From the NCBI RefSeq assembly GCF_024396695.1, contig NZ_CP094359.1, positions 1,426,001-1,490,000 of the forward strand: a stretch of 64,000 nt of DNA, in the 5' to 3' direction. Source of the DNA: Acidithiobacillus sp. YTS05. GTDB lineage: Bacteria > Pseudomonadota > Gammaproteobacteria > Acidithiobacillales > Acidithiobacillaceae. This document shows positions 7,974 to 17,300 of the stretch, piece by piece (within the stretch, counting starts at the first letter, position 1; each line of letters begins with the position of its first letter). The notes beneath the pieces were generated by a model, which saw nothing but the letters and a program-made list of their open reading frames with translations, was not told where the DNA came from and did not search any database. The position numbers and the translations under genes were made by a program.

Positions 7974-9511
7974 ACGGGGGAGAGAAACTGGAGCAAGCCG
8001 AGGGCTCGCTGGAGGCCAGGGTTTCTGCTTCATTGGCGGATGGCGAAGCAGGGCGCATCACGCGGCACAAAAGTGTAGAAATCTTATTGGACCATTTGCG
8101 TCCCTATCCGTCCATGGCAATTGAAGATGTCGCCGAGGTGAATCCCAGAGCCAGCAAGGCTTTGATACCAGAAGACTTGCCCGTTTCGTTCGTTCCAATG
8201 ACCGCCGTTGGCGCAGCCGACGGATCAATCCTCGTCAAAGAAACTCGGCCTGCTGGTGAAGTAAAGAAAGGATTTACCGCTTTCCTTGAGGGGGACGTAC
8301 TCTTTGCCAAGATCACCCCCTGTATGGAAAACGGCAAGATGGCGGTAGTGCCTGCGCTGGAAAACGGCTATGGATTTGGGTCCACCGAGTTTCACGTGCT
8401 CCGCCCCAAGTCAGGCATGGACGCCAAGTATCTCTATTACTATGTTTCGAGCCAGGCATTCCGAAGTGAGGCGGAGCGGTATATGACTGGTGCGGTGGGT
8501 CAGCGGCGCGTGCCGACGACTTACATCAAAGAGTGTAAGATCCCAGTCGCACCCCCCGACCAACAAAAACGCATCGTCGCGGAAATTGAAAAACAATTCT
8601 CCTGCCTCGACGAAGCCGTCGCCAACCTCAAGCGCGTCAAGGCTAACCTGAAGCGCTACAAAGCCGCCGTCCTCAAAGCCGCCGTCGAAGGCCGCCTCGT
8701 CGAAACCGAAGCCGAACTCGCCCGCCGCGAAGGCCGCAGCTACGAGACCGGCGAACAGCTCCTGCAACGCATCCTCGAAACCCGCCGCAGCCAGTGGCGC
8801 GGCAAGGGCAAATACAAAGAACCCGCTGCGCCCGACACCACCGACCTGCCCGAATTGCCGGAGGGGTGGACTTGGTGTGGCTTCGAACAGGTTTCCTTAT
8901 CGAATAAACACGCTTTAAAGGCTGGACCCTTCGGCAGTGCCTTGAAGAAGGAAATGTATGTCGAGGCCGGCTACAAGATTTATGGACAAGAGCAAGTAAT
9001 TAGTGGTGATCCGACGTTTGGCGATTACTTCATCGACGAGGAAAAGTACCGCGAGCTGGAGAGTTGTGCTGTCAAGCCGGGGGACCTGCTAATTAGCCTC
9101 GTAGGTACGGCAGGGAAAGTGTTAGTGCTCCCGCCAAATGCGGTACCCGGCATCATCAATCCACGCCTTCTGAAACTATCTCTAAATCAAGCTTTCATCG
9201 CGCCAGCGTATGCGGCATACATGCTTCAATCCGCTTGGGCGAAGCATTATTTCAAGTTGCAGGCACACGGTGGAACGATGGAGATTTTAAATCTTGGAAT
9301 TATCAAAGCGCTTCCAGTCCCACTGCCGCCGATTGATGAACAACACCGCATCGTCGCCGAAGTTGACCGCCGCCTTTCTCTCCTACGGGAAACAGAGGCC
9401 CAGGTGGAAGCCAATCTCCAGCGCGCCGAGCGCCTGCGCCAGTCCATACTGAGTCGGGCATTTTCCGGTGATCTGGTGCCGGTCCAGCCCATGAAAGAGG
9501 GCGCCGCTTGA
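7970..9511 (+). CDS. hsdS: Type I restriction-modification specificity subunit
   Basis: HsdS recognises the bipartite DNA target for both methylation and restriction. The 513-residue protein has two target-recognition domains (about residues 35-190 and 300-450), each followed by a conserved helical spacer: PPDQQKRIVAEIEKQFSCLD and PPIDEQHRIVAEVDRRLSLL. It ends with the typical RLRQSILSRAFSGDLVP. I start it at the GTG at 7970, which overlaps the relE stop as GTGA and has AAGGGG upstream; an open frame extends further 5' but lies inside relE. The recognition domains use visibly less GC-rich codons than the spacers, as expected for exchangeable domains. The HipA-like gene starts in its stop codon region (TTGA overlap). 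Confidence 0.93.
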   Translation: MNGGEKLEQAEGSLEARVSASLADGEAGRITRHKSVEILLDHLRPYPSMAIEDVAEVNPRASKALIPEDLPVSFVPMTAVGAADGSILVKETRPAGEVKKGFTAFLEGDVLFAKITPCMENGKMAVVPALENGYGFGSTEFHVLRPKSGMDAKYLYYYVSSQAFRSEAERYMTGAVGQRRVPTTYIKECKIPVAPPDQQKRIVAEIEKQFSCLDEAVANLKRVKANLKRYKAAVLKAAVEGRLVETEAELARREGRSYETGEQLLQRILETRRSQWRGKGKYKEPAAPDTTDLPELPEGWTWCGFEQVSLSNKHALKAGPFGSALKKEMYVEAGYKIYGQEQVISGDPTFGDYFIDEEKYRELESCAVKPGDLLISLVGTAGKVLVLPPNAVPGIINPRLLKLSLNQAFIAPAYAAYMLQSAWAKHYFKLQAHGGTMEILNLGIIKALPVPLPPIDEQHRIVAEVDRRLSLLRETEAQVEANLQRAERLRQSILSRAFSGDLVPVQPMKEGAA

Positions 9512-10242
9512 CCGTCGAGATTGTCGAAATCATCGACCGTTCTACTCAGGGGATGACTCGACCGTTCATCTGCCGGGGCGACGATGGCGCGGTGTATTTC
9601 GTCAAAGGGCGCGGAGCCGGCAGGCGTAGTCTGATTTGCGAATGGATTGCCGGTCAGCTCGGGCAACGCCTTGGCCTGCCGATTGCACCGTTCGAGATTG
9701 CCGAGATTTCTACCGCACTACTCGCCATTGCCCCACGCAACGATCTCGCTGATCTGGGCGCAGGTAAGGCCTTTGCCTCCCGCAAACTGGAGGCAACGGA
9801 ACTGAACGTCTCCCAGATACCCATGGTACCTGCTCAGGAGCAGCGCGATGTCCTTGCCTTTGACTGGTGGATCTGCAATAGCGACCGGACCCTGGGAGAC
9901 CGGGGAGGAAACCCAAACCTGCTCTGGGATGTGGTAAATGACAAGTTGGCGGTCATTGACCATAATCAGGCCTTCGATCTTCAATGCTCAGCGCGCGACT
10001 TTGAGGGGATTCATGCTTTTTGGGGGCAAGCTCCGATGCTCTTCCAGGACTGGGTAACCGAACAGATCTATGCCGAACGCTTTGAGCAGGCAATGCTGGA
10101 CTGGGAGTCGATCTGTGATAGTGTCCCTTCCGAATGGCGGTTTCTGGACGACGAGCAAACGGTGCCCACCAATTTTGATTTCCAAGCTATTGGCCAGTGG
10201 TTGATGCGATACCGTACAGACGATTTCTGGGTACCAAGATGA
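9508..10242 (+). CDS. HipA-like kinase domain protein (HipA_2 type)
   Basis: A 244-residue single-domain relative of the HipA Ser/Thr kinases. Visible landmarks are a glycine-rich N-terminal lobe with GAVYFVKG (candidate ATP-binding Lys), SLICEWIAGQLGQRLGLPIAPFEI, and a catalytic region FDWWICNSDRTLGDRGGNPNLLWD followed by VIDHNQAFD, where the Asp and Asn residues correspond to kinase catalytic and Mg2+-binding positions. Full-length HipA phosphorylates GltX; the target of this short form is unknown. The TTG start at 9508 overlaps the hsdS stop as TTGA, and the next gene overlaps its own stop as ATGA. No HipB-like HTH gene is adjacent; instead it pairs with DUF3037, a neighbour I recall as common for this kinase type. 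Confidence 0.8.
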   Translation: MTVEIVEIIDRSTQGMTRPFICRGDDGAVYFVKGRGAGRRSLICEWIAGQLGQRLGLPIAPFEIAEISTALLAIAPRNDLADLGAGKAFASRKLEATELNVSQIPMVPAQEQRDVLAFDWWICNSDRTLGDRGGNPNLLWDVVNDKLAVIDHNQAFDLQCSARDFEGIHAFWGQAPMLFQDWVTEQIYAERFEQAMLDWESICDSVPSEWRFLDDEQTVPTNFDFQAIGQWLMRYRTDDFWVPR

Positions 10243-11075
10243 CCAAAATCCCTTGCCTCTATGCCATTGCTCGCTTCTTGCCCTTCGTGGAGACGGGGGA
10301 ATTTGCCAACGTAGGCATCATTCTGCTCGCCCCGGGGGAAAAGTATTTTGGCTTTCGTTTGCTGGACCGACGTTATGCCCGCATAACTAGCTTCTTCCCA
10401 GAAATGAAATCTGGAACCTACAACAAGACGATCCATAATGTACGCGAGGAACTGCAGCGTATTGCCGCTATGCTGCAAAAGTGGGACGGCGAACAGGTGC
10501 AGCATGGCAACGCGGATTTCGGCAGGATGCTCTTTGCTGAACTCGTTCGACCGCGGGAAACCATCATCAGGTTCAGTGAGCCCAGATCCGTGCTTGCCGC
10601 AGACCCAAAGGAACAGCTAAACGCACTCTACGACTTGTATGTGGGACGGAACTTTGCCACCAAGGAATATCAGGAAAATTTAATGGTGAAGGGCTTGCGC
10701 GACTGGCTGGCTGCTGCCCGGCTGGCAGATCGTTTTCATGAAGAGCGCTTGGGGGATGACATCTATGGGGCGAAATTTCCCTTCGTAGAAGGTGGACCCG
10801 AACATCCGCTGAAAGCGATCAAGCCGCTTTACCTGGCTCATGACGATCCCAGCAGAATCATTGATCACGGCGGCCAATGGGCTCTGCGTACAGCCAGACT
10901 TCGTAAGCGTCAGCTACTGCCGCAGGAATTGCTATTCGCCGTAAAAGGACCAGACGAACAGGGTAACAGATCTGCCGCCTATGAGGAGGCTGTCGAAGAA
11001 CTCCGGCAGACCGGTGTCAACGTTCTCCCTTTCGCAGACAAGGAACATATCCTTCGTTTTGCCGCCTCCGCATGA
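10239..11075 (+). CDS. DUF3037 protein, partner of the HipA-like kinase
   Basis: A 278-residue protein beginning TKIPCLYAIARFLPFVETGEFANVGIIL, the signature opening of DUF3037 proteins (residues 2-120), followed by a longer C-terminal part of unknown fold. The ATG at 10239 overlaps the preceding TGA by 4 bases; a longer in-frame start inside the kinase gene is unlikely. Its own stop overlaps the GIY-YIG gene by 4 bases. DUF3037 has no established function. Its obligate-looking pairing with a HipA-like kinase suggests that it is a substrate, inhibitor or antitoxin-like partner of the kinase, but this is inference. Confidence 0.78.
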   Translation: MTKIPCLYAIARFLPFVETGEFANVGIILLAPGEKYFGFRLLDRRYARITSFFPEMKSGTYNKTIHNVREELQRIAAMLQKWDGEQVQHGNADFGRMLFAELVRPRETIIRFSEPRSVLAADPKEQLNALYDLYVGRNFATKEYQENLMVKGLRDWLAAARLADRFHEERLGDDIYGAKFPFVEGGPEHPLKAIKPLYLAHDDPSRIIDHGGQWALRTARLRKRQLLPQELLFAVKGPDEQGNRSAAYEEAVEELRQTGVNVLPFADKEHILRFAASA

Positions 11076-11959
11076 GCGAATCGCAGATGCTCCACGCACA
11101 ACCGTTTTCTCTCCGCATCTTTGTTGCCGACGGTGACCCGGATGGTCTGCGCTTTGCGGAGCGATCCAATTGGATTGGTAAGGCGATCATTTTTCCCCGC
11201 GCCTTGTTGCCAAAGATCAAACAGCGTCCAGAGCTGGATCAGACCGGGGTCTATATTCTCCTGGGACCACGCGAAGACGGTGAGGGAGAAATGCTCTATA
11301 TCGGTGAGGGGGATCCCGTGCGTGCCCGTCTGGAGAGCCATTACGCACAGAAAGACTTCTGGAATCGGGCAATCTGCTTCATCGCAGCATCTGGTCAAAT
11401 CAACAAGGCGCATGTGCAGTTTTTGGAAGCGCAGCTCCTTCGCTTGGCAAGATCAGCCAAACGATTGCCCCTGGACAACGTCAACCAACCGACTGACCCC
11501 AGCCTCTCGGAGGCAGATCGCGCCGATATGCAGGTTTTTTTGGACAATCTACTCGGCATGCTGCCGGTGTTGGGTGTCCACGCCTTTGAACCGACGGCGA
11601 CAATGGCAGGTTCATCAGGGCAAAGAATGCTTTTCTGCAAGGGGAAAGGGGCGACTGCGCGTGGTTACGAGGCTACCCAAGGATTCATAGTCAAGACAGA
11701 ATCCGAAGCGGTAGCCGAGACAGCACCTTCGATGCAACAGCATGTGCGCGGCATGTACGACCTGCGCGAGGAGCTGATTAAGAACGGTGTATTGCAACGC
11801 TCTGACAACGGATTCCGTTTTGCCCAGGATTACGTGTTTAGCTCACCCTCCACGGCTGCTGCGGTCATACTTGGACGCAGTGCTAACGGTCGTATGGAAT
11901 GGAAGGACCAAGAGGGCCGGACTCTGAAGAGCTTGCAGAACATAGAGGCGTCATCCTAG
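11072..11959 (+). CDS. GIY-YIG nuclease with C-terminal DUF4357
   Basis: A 295-residue protein. Residues about 55-135 form a GIY-YIG domain: TGVYILLG and MLYIGEGDPVRARLESHY supply the two signature strands and catalytic Arg, and QFLEAQLLRLA the catalytic Glu, so the nuclease looks intact. The C-terminus carries a DUF4357-type segment (FSSPSTAAAVILGRSANGRMEWKD). Proteins with this architecture occur around restriction-modification genes; the target is unknown. The ATG at 11072 overlaps the DUF3037 stop. It is the last gene of the coupled series hsdS - kinase - DUF3037 - nuclease; hsdM follows after 34 bases with its own ribosome site. Confidence 0.82.
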   Translation: MSESQMLHAQPFSLRIFVADGDPDGLRFAERSNWIGKAIIFPRALLPKIKQRPELDQTGVYILLGPREDGEGEMLYIGEGDPVRARLESHYAQKDFWNRAICFIAASGQINKAHVQFLEAQLLRLARSAKRLPLDNVNQPTDPSLSEADRADMQVFLDNLLGMLPVLGVHAFEPTATMAGSSGQRMLFCKGKGATARGYEATQGFIVKTESEAVAETAPSMQQHVRGMYDLREELIKNGVLQRSDNGFRFAQDYVFSSPSTAAAVILGRSANGRMEWKDQEGRTLKSLQNIEASS

Positions 11960-11993
11960 TGGGTATGCGGACCCAAAATCTGTGGGGAATTTC

Positions 11994-13466
11994 ATGAACA
12001 CCGCCACCATCGTCCAAAAACTCTGGAATTACTGCAACGTTCTGCGCGACGACGGGATGTCGTATGGCGACTATGTCGAGCAGCTCACTTATCTGCTGTT
12101 CCTCAAGATGGCCGACGAGCGCACCAGGGCGCCCTACCACCAGCCGAGCCCGGTGCCGGAGCAGTACGGTTGGCCGAGCTTCCTCAAGAAAGATGGCGAC
12201 GAGTTGTTCGACCACTACCGCCATACCCTGGAGGCGCTAGGCAACCAGAAGGGCCTGCTCGGGTTGATCTTCAGCAAGTCGCAGAACAAGTTCCAAGACC
12301 CGGCCAAGCTGCGGCGGCTGGTGGTCGATCTCATCGATAAGGAACAGTGGGTGTCGATGAGCAGCGATGTGAAAGGCGATGCCTACGAGGGCCTGCTGGA
12401 GAAGAACGCCCAAGACACCAAGTCGGGTGCAGGCCAGTATTTCACCCCGCGCCCGTTGATTCAGGCCATTGTGGAGGTCATGGCCCCGAAGCCCGGCGAG
12501 ACCATCTGCGACCCGGCCTGCGGCACAGGCGGTTTTCTGCTTGCGGCGCACGACTACGTGGTGCAGCACAACCCGCACATGACGAAGGATCAGCGCAGGA
12601 AACTCAAGGAGGAAACCTTCAAGGGCTGGGAGCTGGTGCAGGCCACGGCGCGGCTCTGCGCCATGAACCTGCTGCTGCACGGTATCGGTAGCCAGGACTT
12701 CGAGCCCATCGTGGTGAGCGATTCACTGGCCGCCGACCCCGGTGACCGCTTCGACCTGATCCTGACCAATCCGCCCTTCGGCAAGAAGAGCAGCACCACC
12801 ATCGTCGGTGAGGAGGGCAAGGTCAGCAAGGAGCGCGACATCGTCGAGCGTGGCGACTTCTGGACCACCACCTCGAACAAGCAGCTCAACTTCGTCCAGC
12901 ACGTCAAGACCCTGCTCAGGCAAAACGGCCGCGCCGCCGTGGTCGTGCCCGACAATGTGCTCTTCGAGGGTGGCGCCGGCGAAACCATTCGCCGCAAGCT
13001 GCTGCACGATTGCGACGTGCACACCCTGCTGCGCCTGCCCACTGGCCTGTTTTACGCCCAGGGCGTGAAGGCGAACGTGCTGTTTTTTGTCAAAAAGCCT
13101 GCCGGTGAGGCCCCATGGACCAAGAAGCTGTGGATCTACGACCTGCGCACCAATCTGCACTTCACCCTCAAGACCAACCCCTTGCGGCGCGAAGACCTGG
13201 AGGAATTTGTCCAGTGCTACGGCGGTGTAGGCCATCTACGCTCGCCCACCTGGTCAGAAGAAAACCCGCAAGGCCGCTGGCGCGCCTACGACTACGAGGA
13301 ACTCGTCAACCGCGACAAGGCCAGTCTGGACATCTTCTGGTTGAAGGATGATTCGCTATCCGATTCCGACAACCTGCCCTCGCCAGAAGTAATTGCGCGT
13401 GCGATCATCGAAGATCTGGAGGCGGCGCTGGAGCAGTTTCAGCTACTCGCCAACCACGAGCTATAG
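11994..13466 (+). CDS. hsdM: Type I restriction-modification DNA methyltransferase subunit
   Basis: HsdM transfers a methyl group from SAM to adenine N6 in the HsdS target. The 490-residue protein has the helical N-terminal domain, then the N6-adenine methyltransferase core: GAGQYFTPRPLIQAIVEVM (about 146-163), SAM motif DPACGTGG (173-180) and catalytic motif IV NPPF (259-262). The ATG at 11994 has GGGGA about 6 bases upstream; an in-frame GTG at 11982 is less likely. It closes the operon, about 4.6 kb after hsdR, which is an unusual distance since M usually precedes or abuts S. Because M must act before R to protect the host, its distal place behind a toxin-antitoxin pair is notable. Confidence 0.95.
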   Translation: MNTATIVQKLWNYCNVLRDDGMSYGDYVEQLTYLLFLKMADERTRAPYHQPSPVPEQYGWPSFLKKDGDELFDHYRHTLEALGNQKGLLGLIFSKSQNKFQDPAKLRRLVVDLIDKEQWVSMSSDVKGDAYEGLLEKNAQDTKSGAGQYFTPRPLIQAIVEVMAPKPGETICDPACGTGGFLLAAHDYVVQHNPHMTKDQRRKLKEETFKGWELVQATARLCAMNLLLHGIGSQDFEPIVVSDSLAADPGDRFDLILTNPPFGKKSSTTIVGEEGKVSKERDIVERGDFWTTTSNKQLNFVQHVKTLLRQNGRAAVVVPDNVLFEGGAGETIRRKLLHDCDVHTLLRLPTGLFYAQGVKANVLFFVKKPAGEAPWTKKLWIYDLRTNLHFTLKTNPLRREDLEEFVQCYGGVGHLRSPTWSEENPQGRWRAYDYEELVNRDKASLDIFWLKDDSLSDSDNLPSPEVIARAIIEDLEAALEQFQLLANHEL

Positions 13467-13531
13467 ACTGCCGCGCCCGCAAGGCGCCGGGCAACCAGTG
13501 GCTGCGGGATAGACCTAGCGAGGAATGACGG

Positions 13532-14191
13532 ATGAACGCAAGAAGATTCTCTCTCGAGCCAACGACATCATTGTCTGTCAGAAAACTGGTGTCGTGGCTC
13601 GCCATTCCGGCAATTCTGGGCATACTGGGGGGCTGCGCCTATTACCCCTACGGCTACTATCAGAGCGGCTACACGAGCTCGGTCTACGCAGCGCCGGGGG
13701 AGTATACCTACTTCGATTTGCAGCCCGGATATGCGCAATATTACTCGCCACCGCTCTATGCTCAATACATGCTCTGGTATTATTACCCGCGGCAATATTA
13801 TCAGTACTATCCTGCTCCACCGCCGCCGTTACCACGCGGTGCTCCCCTGCCAAGGCGACCGCCCTACGGTTCTCCGCCGCCGCCTCCCGGTACTTTTTTC
13901 CAGCGCTTTGGGCAGCGACCAACGCAACCGGATTTTCGTCCCGGCAGGCCGGATTTTGAGAATCGGAGACCTGATCGCCCCCTAATGCAGGGGTTTCCGA
14001 ATGCCCAGCGACCAGTAGCACCGCCCGACCGCTACCAAGGCCAGCTCGTACCCAGGGAGCGTCCGCAGAATTTCGCGCAGCGCCCAGGAAGTGCCGCGGA
14101 GCAGCGACGACCGGACGCGGGCAGAGAGCAGGACCAACGCCATCCGCAACGGAGGCGCGGCCCACAGGACCGGCAGGACGGACATCCCTAG
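13532..14191 (+). CDS. Tyr/Pro-rich lipoprotein of unknown function
   Basis: A 219-residue protein with a basic N-terminus, a hydrophobic segment and a lipobox ending GILGGC (Cys36), so probably a lipoprotein. The mature part is of low complexity: first a tyrosine-rich region (about 37-105, with YYPYGYYQSGY and YYYPRQYYQYYP), then proline/arginine/glutamine-rich sequence to the end with repeated RPD and QRP units. No catalytic domain is visible; it may be surface-exposed or bind envelope components. The ATG has GAGGAA upstream. It follows hsdM by 65 bases on the same strand, but nothing ties it to restriction-modification. Confidence 0.7.
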   Translation: MNARRFSLEPTTSLSVRKLVSWLAIPAILGILGGCAYYPYGYYQSGYTSSVYAAPGEYTYFDLQPGYAQYYSPPLYAQYMLWYYYPRQYYQYYPAPPPPLPRGAPLPRRPPYGSPPPPPGTFFQRFGQRPTQPDFRPGRPDFENRRPDRPLMQGFPNAQRPVAPPDRYQGQLVPRERPQNFAQRPGSAAEQRRPDAGREQDQRHPQRRRGPQDRQDGHP

Positions 14192-14236
14192 TGCTCTTAC
14201 CCCGAGGCTTAGGCCGCTGCGGATTACCAAAACGGC

Positions 14237-14266
14237 TTGGTTTCTGCTGCATCAGCGGCTTATAAT
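14237..14266 (+). promoter_or_regulatory. Candidate sigma70 promoter for gltBD-hemE
   Basis: A perfect -10 TATAAT at 14261-14266 with TTGGTT at 14237-14242, spacer 18 bases, 53 bases before the gltB ATG. A short GCCCT/AGGGC stem follows in the leader. Confidence 0.55.
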
Positions 14267-14319
14267 GGTAGCCCTTTCGCCATAGGGCGGGAGGGAATGG
14301 TCCGGCCGATGGTGAAAGC

Positions 14320-17300
14320 ATGACAAATAATCTCTACTCTTCAGATTTTGAACGCGATTCTTGTGGTTTTGGCCTCATTGCCCAGATGGACAACCAGGCC
14401 AGTCACAGCATCGTGGCCACGGCCATCGGCTCGTTGGCCCGCCTGACCCACCGTGGAGCGGTCGCCGCCGACGGCAAGAGTGGGGATGGTTGCGGGCTGC
14501 TCATCCAGATGCCCCAGGACTTTTTCCGCGCCGTGGCGACCGAGTCGGGCATTACGCTGCCAGCGCGCTTTGCCGTTGGGCAGTTTTTTCTGCCTCGCGA
14601 CGTGCAGCGGGCAAAGGGAATACACCAGATCATTGCGGAAGAAGCGCAAGCCCTGGACCTTACCCTGCTTGGCTGGCGTGCCGTGCCCACCGTGGCCGAG
14701 GCCTGCGGTGCGGAGGCGCTGAAGACTCTCCCTGGCGTCGAGCAGGCATTCCTCAGCGGAGAGGAAGCAGACGACGATGCCTTCGAACGCCTCTGTTACC
14801 GTCTGCGCCGCCGGGTGGAAAAGCGCTGCGCGTCCGACAGCGATTTCTTTGCGGTCACCTGCTCCAGCCGGGTGATCGGCTACAAAGGGCTGGTCATGCC
14901 CGAGCATCTGCCGGATTTCTATCCTGATCTGCGCGACCCACGTTTTGCCTCGGCGCTGGTCAGCTACCATCAACGCTTCTCCACCAATACCTGGCCGGAA
15001 TGGCGTTTATGCCAACCCTTCCGCATTCTCGCCCACAACGGCGAGCTGAACACCATTCAGGGCAACCGCAACTGGGCACGGGCACGGGCCCCCCTGCTGC
15101 AATCCGATCTCCTGCCCATGGAGGAGGTGCTGCCAGCAGTGGGTGGCGGCAGTGATTCCTTCAGTTTGGACAACATGCTCGAACTGCTGGTGCAAGGTGG
15201 GATGGACTTCTTCAAGGCCCTGCGCCTGCTGGTTCCCCCGGCTTGGCACAATGTCCCCAACATGGCCCCGGAACTGCGCGCCTTCTATGAATATCACTCC
15301 ATGCGCATGGAGGCCTGGGATGGCCCTGCCGGTTTGGTGCTCAATAACGGCCAGATGGCGGTCTGCGCTCTGGATCGCAACGGCCTGCGACCCGCGCGCT
15401 ACGTCATCACCCGCGACCGCATCATCAATATTGCCTCGGAAGTGGGCGTTTTCGACTACGCACACCAGGATATCACCGCCCAGGGACGGGTGGGGCCGGG
15501 GCAAATACTTGCGGTAGACCTGCGCAACGGCCAGCTACTGGACAACGCCAGTATCGACCTGCGCATCCAGAACAGCGCCCCCTACGGCGACTGGCTGGCG
15601 GAATATGCCGAACATCTCGATGCAGATGACGATGCGCCGGAAATCGCCCGCCCGGTGACGGATCTGGTTGCCTGGGAAAAGGCCTTTGGCGTCAGCATGG
15701 AAGAGGAAGACCAGGTCATCCGGGTGCTCGCCGAAGGAGGCCAAGAGGCGGTTGGCTCCATGGGCGATGATACCCCGGTGGCGGTGCTTTCCACCCAGCC
15801 GCGGCACCTGGCCGACTACTTCCGCCAGCAGTTTGCCCAGGTTACCAACCCGCCGATCGACCCGTTGCGGGAATCCCTGGTCATGTCCCTGAATGCCATT
15901 TTGGGGACGGAAAGCAATCTCTTTGCCGAGCGCCCGGAGTATGCGCGGCGTATCGAGGTGCACTCCCCGGTACTATCCGATGCGGCCTTTCAGGCGCTGA
16001 TTTCGCGTGCGGAACCCGCCTTCCGCGCGCAGATTTTCAACATCTGCTACCCGAGCAGTGCTGATCTCGAATCTGCGGTCAGCAGTCTCTGCGCCGAAGT
16101 CGTGGCCGGGGTGCAGGCCGGAGCCGTCATTGTGGTACTGGACGACAGCGGATTGCAGAAGGATCAGGTCTATATCCCCGCGCTCATGGCGGTGGGTGCG
16201 GTGCATCACGCCCTCATAGACGCCGGCTTGCGTACTCGCTGCAACATTCTCGTTGCTACCGCCCACGCCCGCGACCCCCATCACTTCGCCACCCTCATCG
16301 GCTACGGCGCTACCGCAGTGTATCCCTACCTCGCCTACAGCATAGTGCGTAGCCTGGCCGAGCGCCGCGCCTTCAGCCAGCCGGTGGGGGTAAGCAAGGC
16401 CCTGGCCAATTATCGCAAGGGCATCGACAAAGGCTTGTACAAGATTCTCTCTAAAATGGGGATCTCCACCCTCGCCTCCTATCGCAGTAGCCAGCTCTTT
16501 GAGGCGTTGGGCCTATCGTCGCGGGTGGTGGAACGCTGTTTTCGCGGTACGGTCAGCCGCATTGAGGGCGCGGATTTCCGGCACCTGGAAACCGACGTAC
16601 GGCGCCTGCTGGCAGATGCCTGGCGTCCGCATCGACGCATGAGTGCCGGCGGTCAGTTGAAATATATCCATGGCGGCGAATACCACGCCTACAACCCGGA
16701 TGTGGTTGCCAGTCTACAGGCTGCCACCCGTTCCGGCCGCCAGGAGGACTATCGCAGCTTCGCCGAACTGGTGAATGGACGGCCGGTCACCAATCTCCGC
16801 GACCTACTGGATCTGCGCGGCGGCAAGGCGATCCCCTTGCATGAAGTGGAACCGGTCGAGGCCATCACTCCGCGCTTCGATACCGCGGCGATGTCCCTGG
16901 GTGCGCTCTCTCCCGAGGCCCATGAGGCCCTGGCCATTGCCATGAACACTATCGGTGGGCGTTCCAACTCCGGCGAGGGCGGCGAAGACCCTGCCCGCTA
17001 TCACAACAACAAGGTCAGCAAAATCAAGCAGATTGCTTCTGGCCGTTTTGGGGTGACGCCGGAATACGCGGTCAATGCCGAAGAGCTGCAGATCAAGATC
17101 GCCCAGGGCGCCAAGCCCGGCGAAGGCGGTCAGCTGCCTGGTCACAAGGTCAGCGGCATCATCGCGCGCCTGCGCTACGCCAAGGAAGGTGTGGCGCTGA
17201 TCAGCCCGCCACCGCACCATGACATCTACTCCATCGAAGACCTGGCACAGCTCATTTTTGACCTCAAGCAGGTCAATCCCGGCGCCTTTGTCTCGGTCAA

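Noticed and set aside
13473..13487. GCGCC/GGCGC hairpin after hsdM
   Set aside because: Only 5 bp and no T-run; common by chance in GC-rich DNA.
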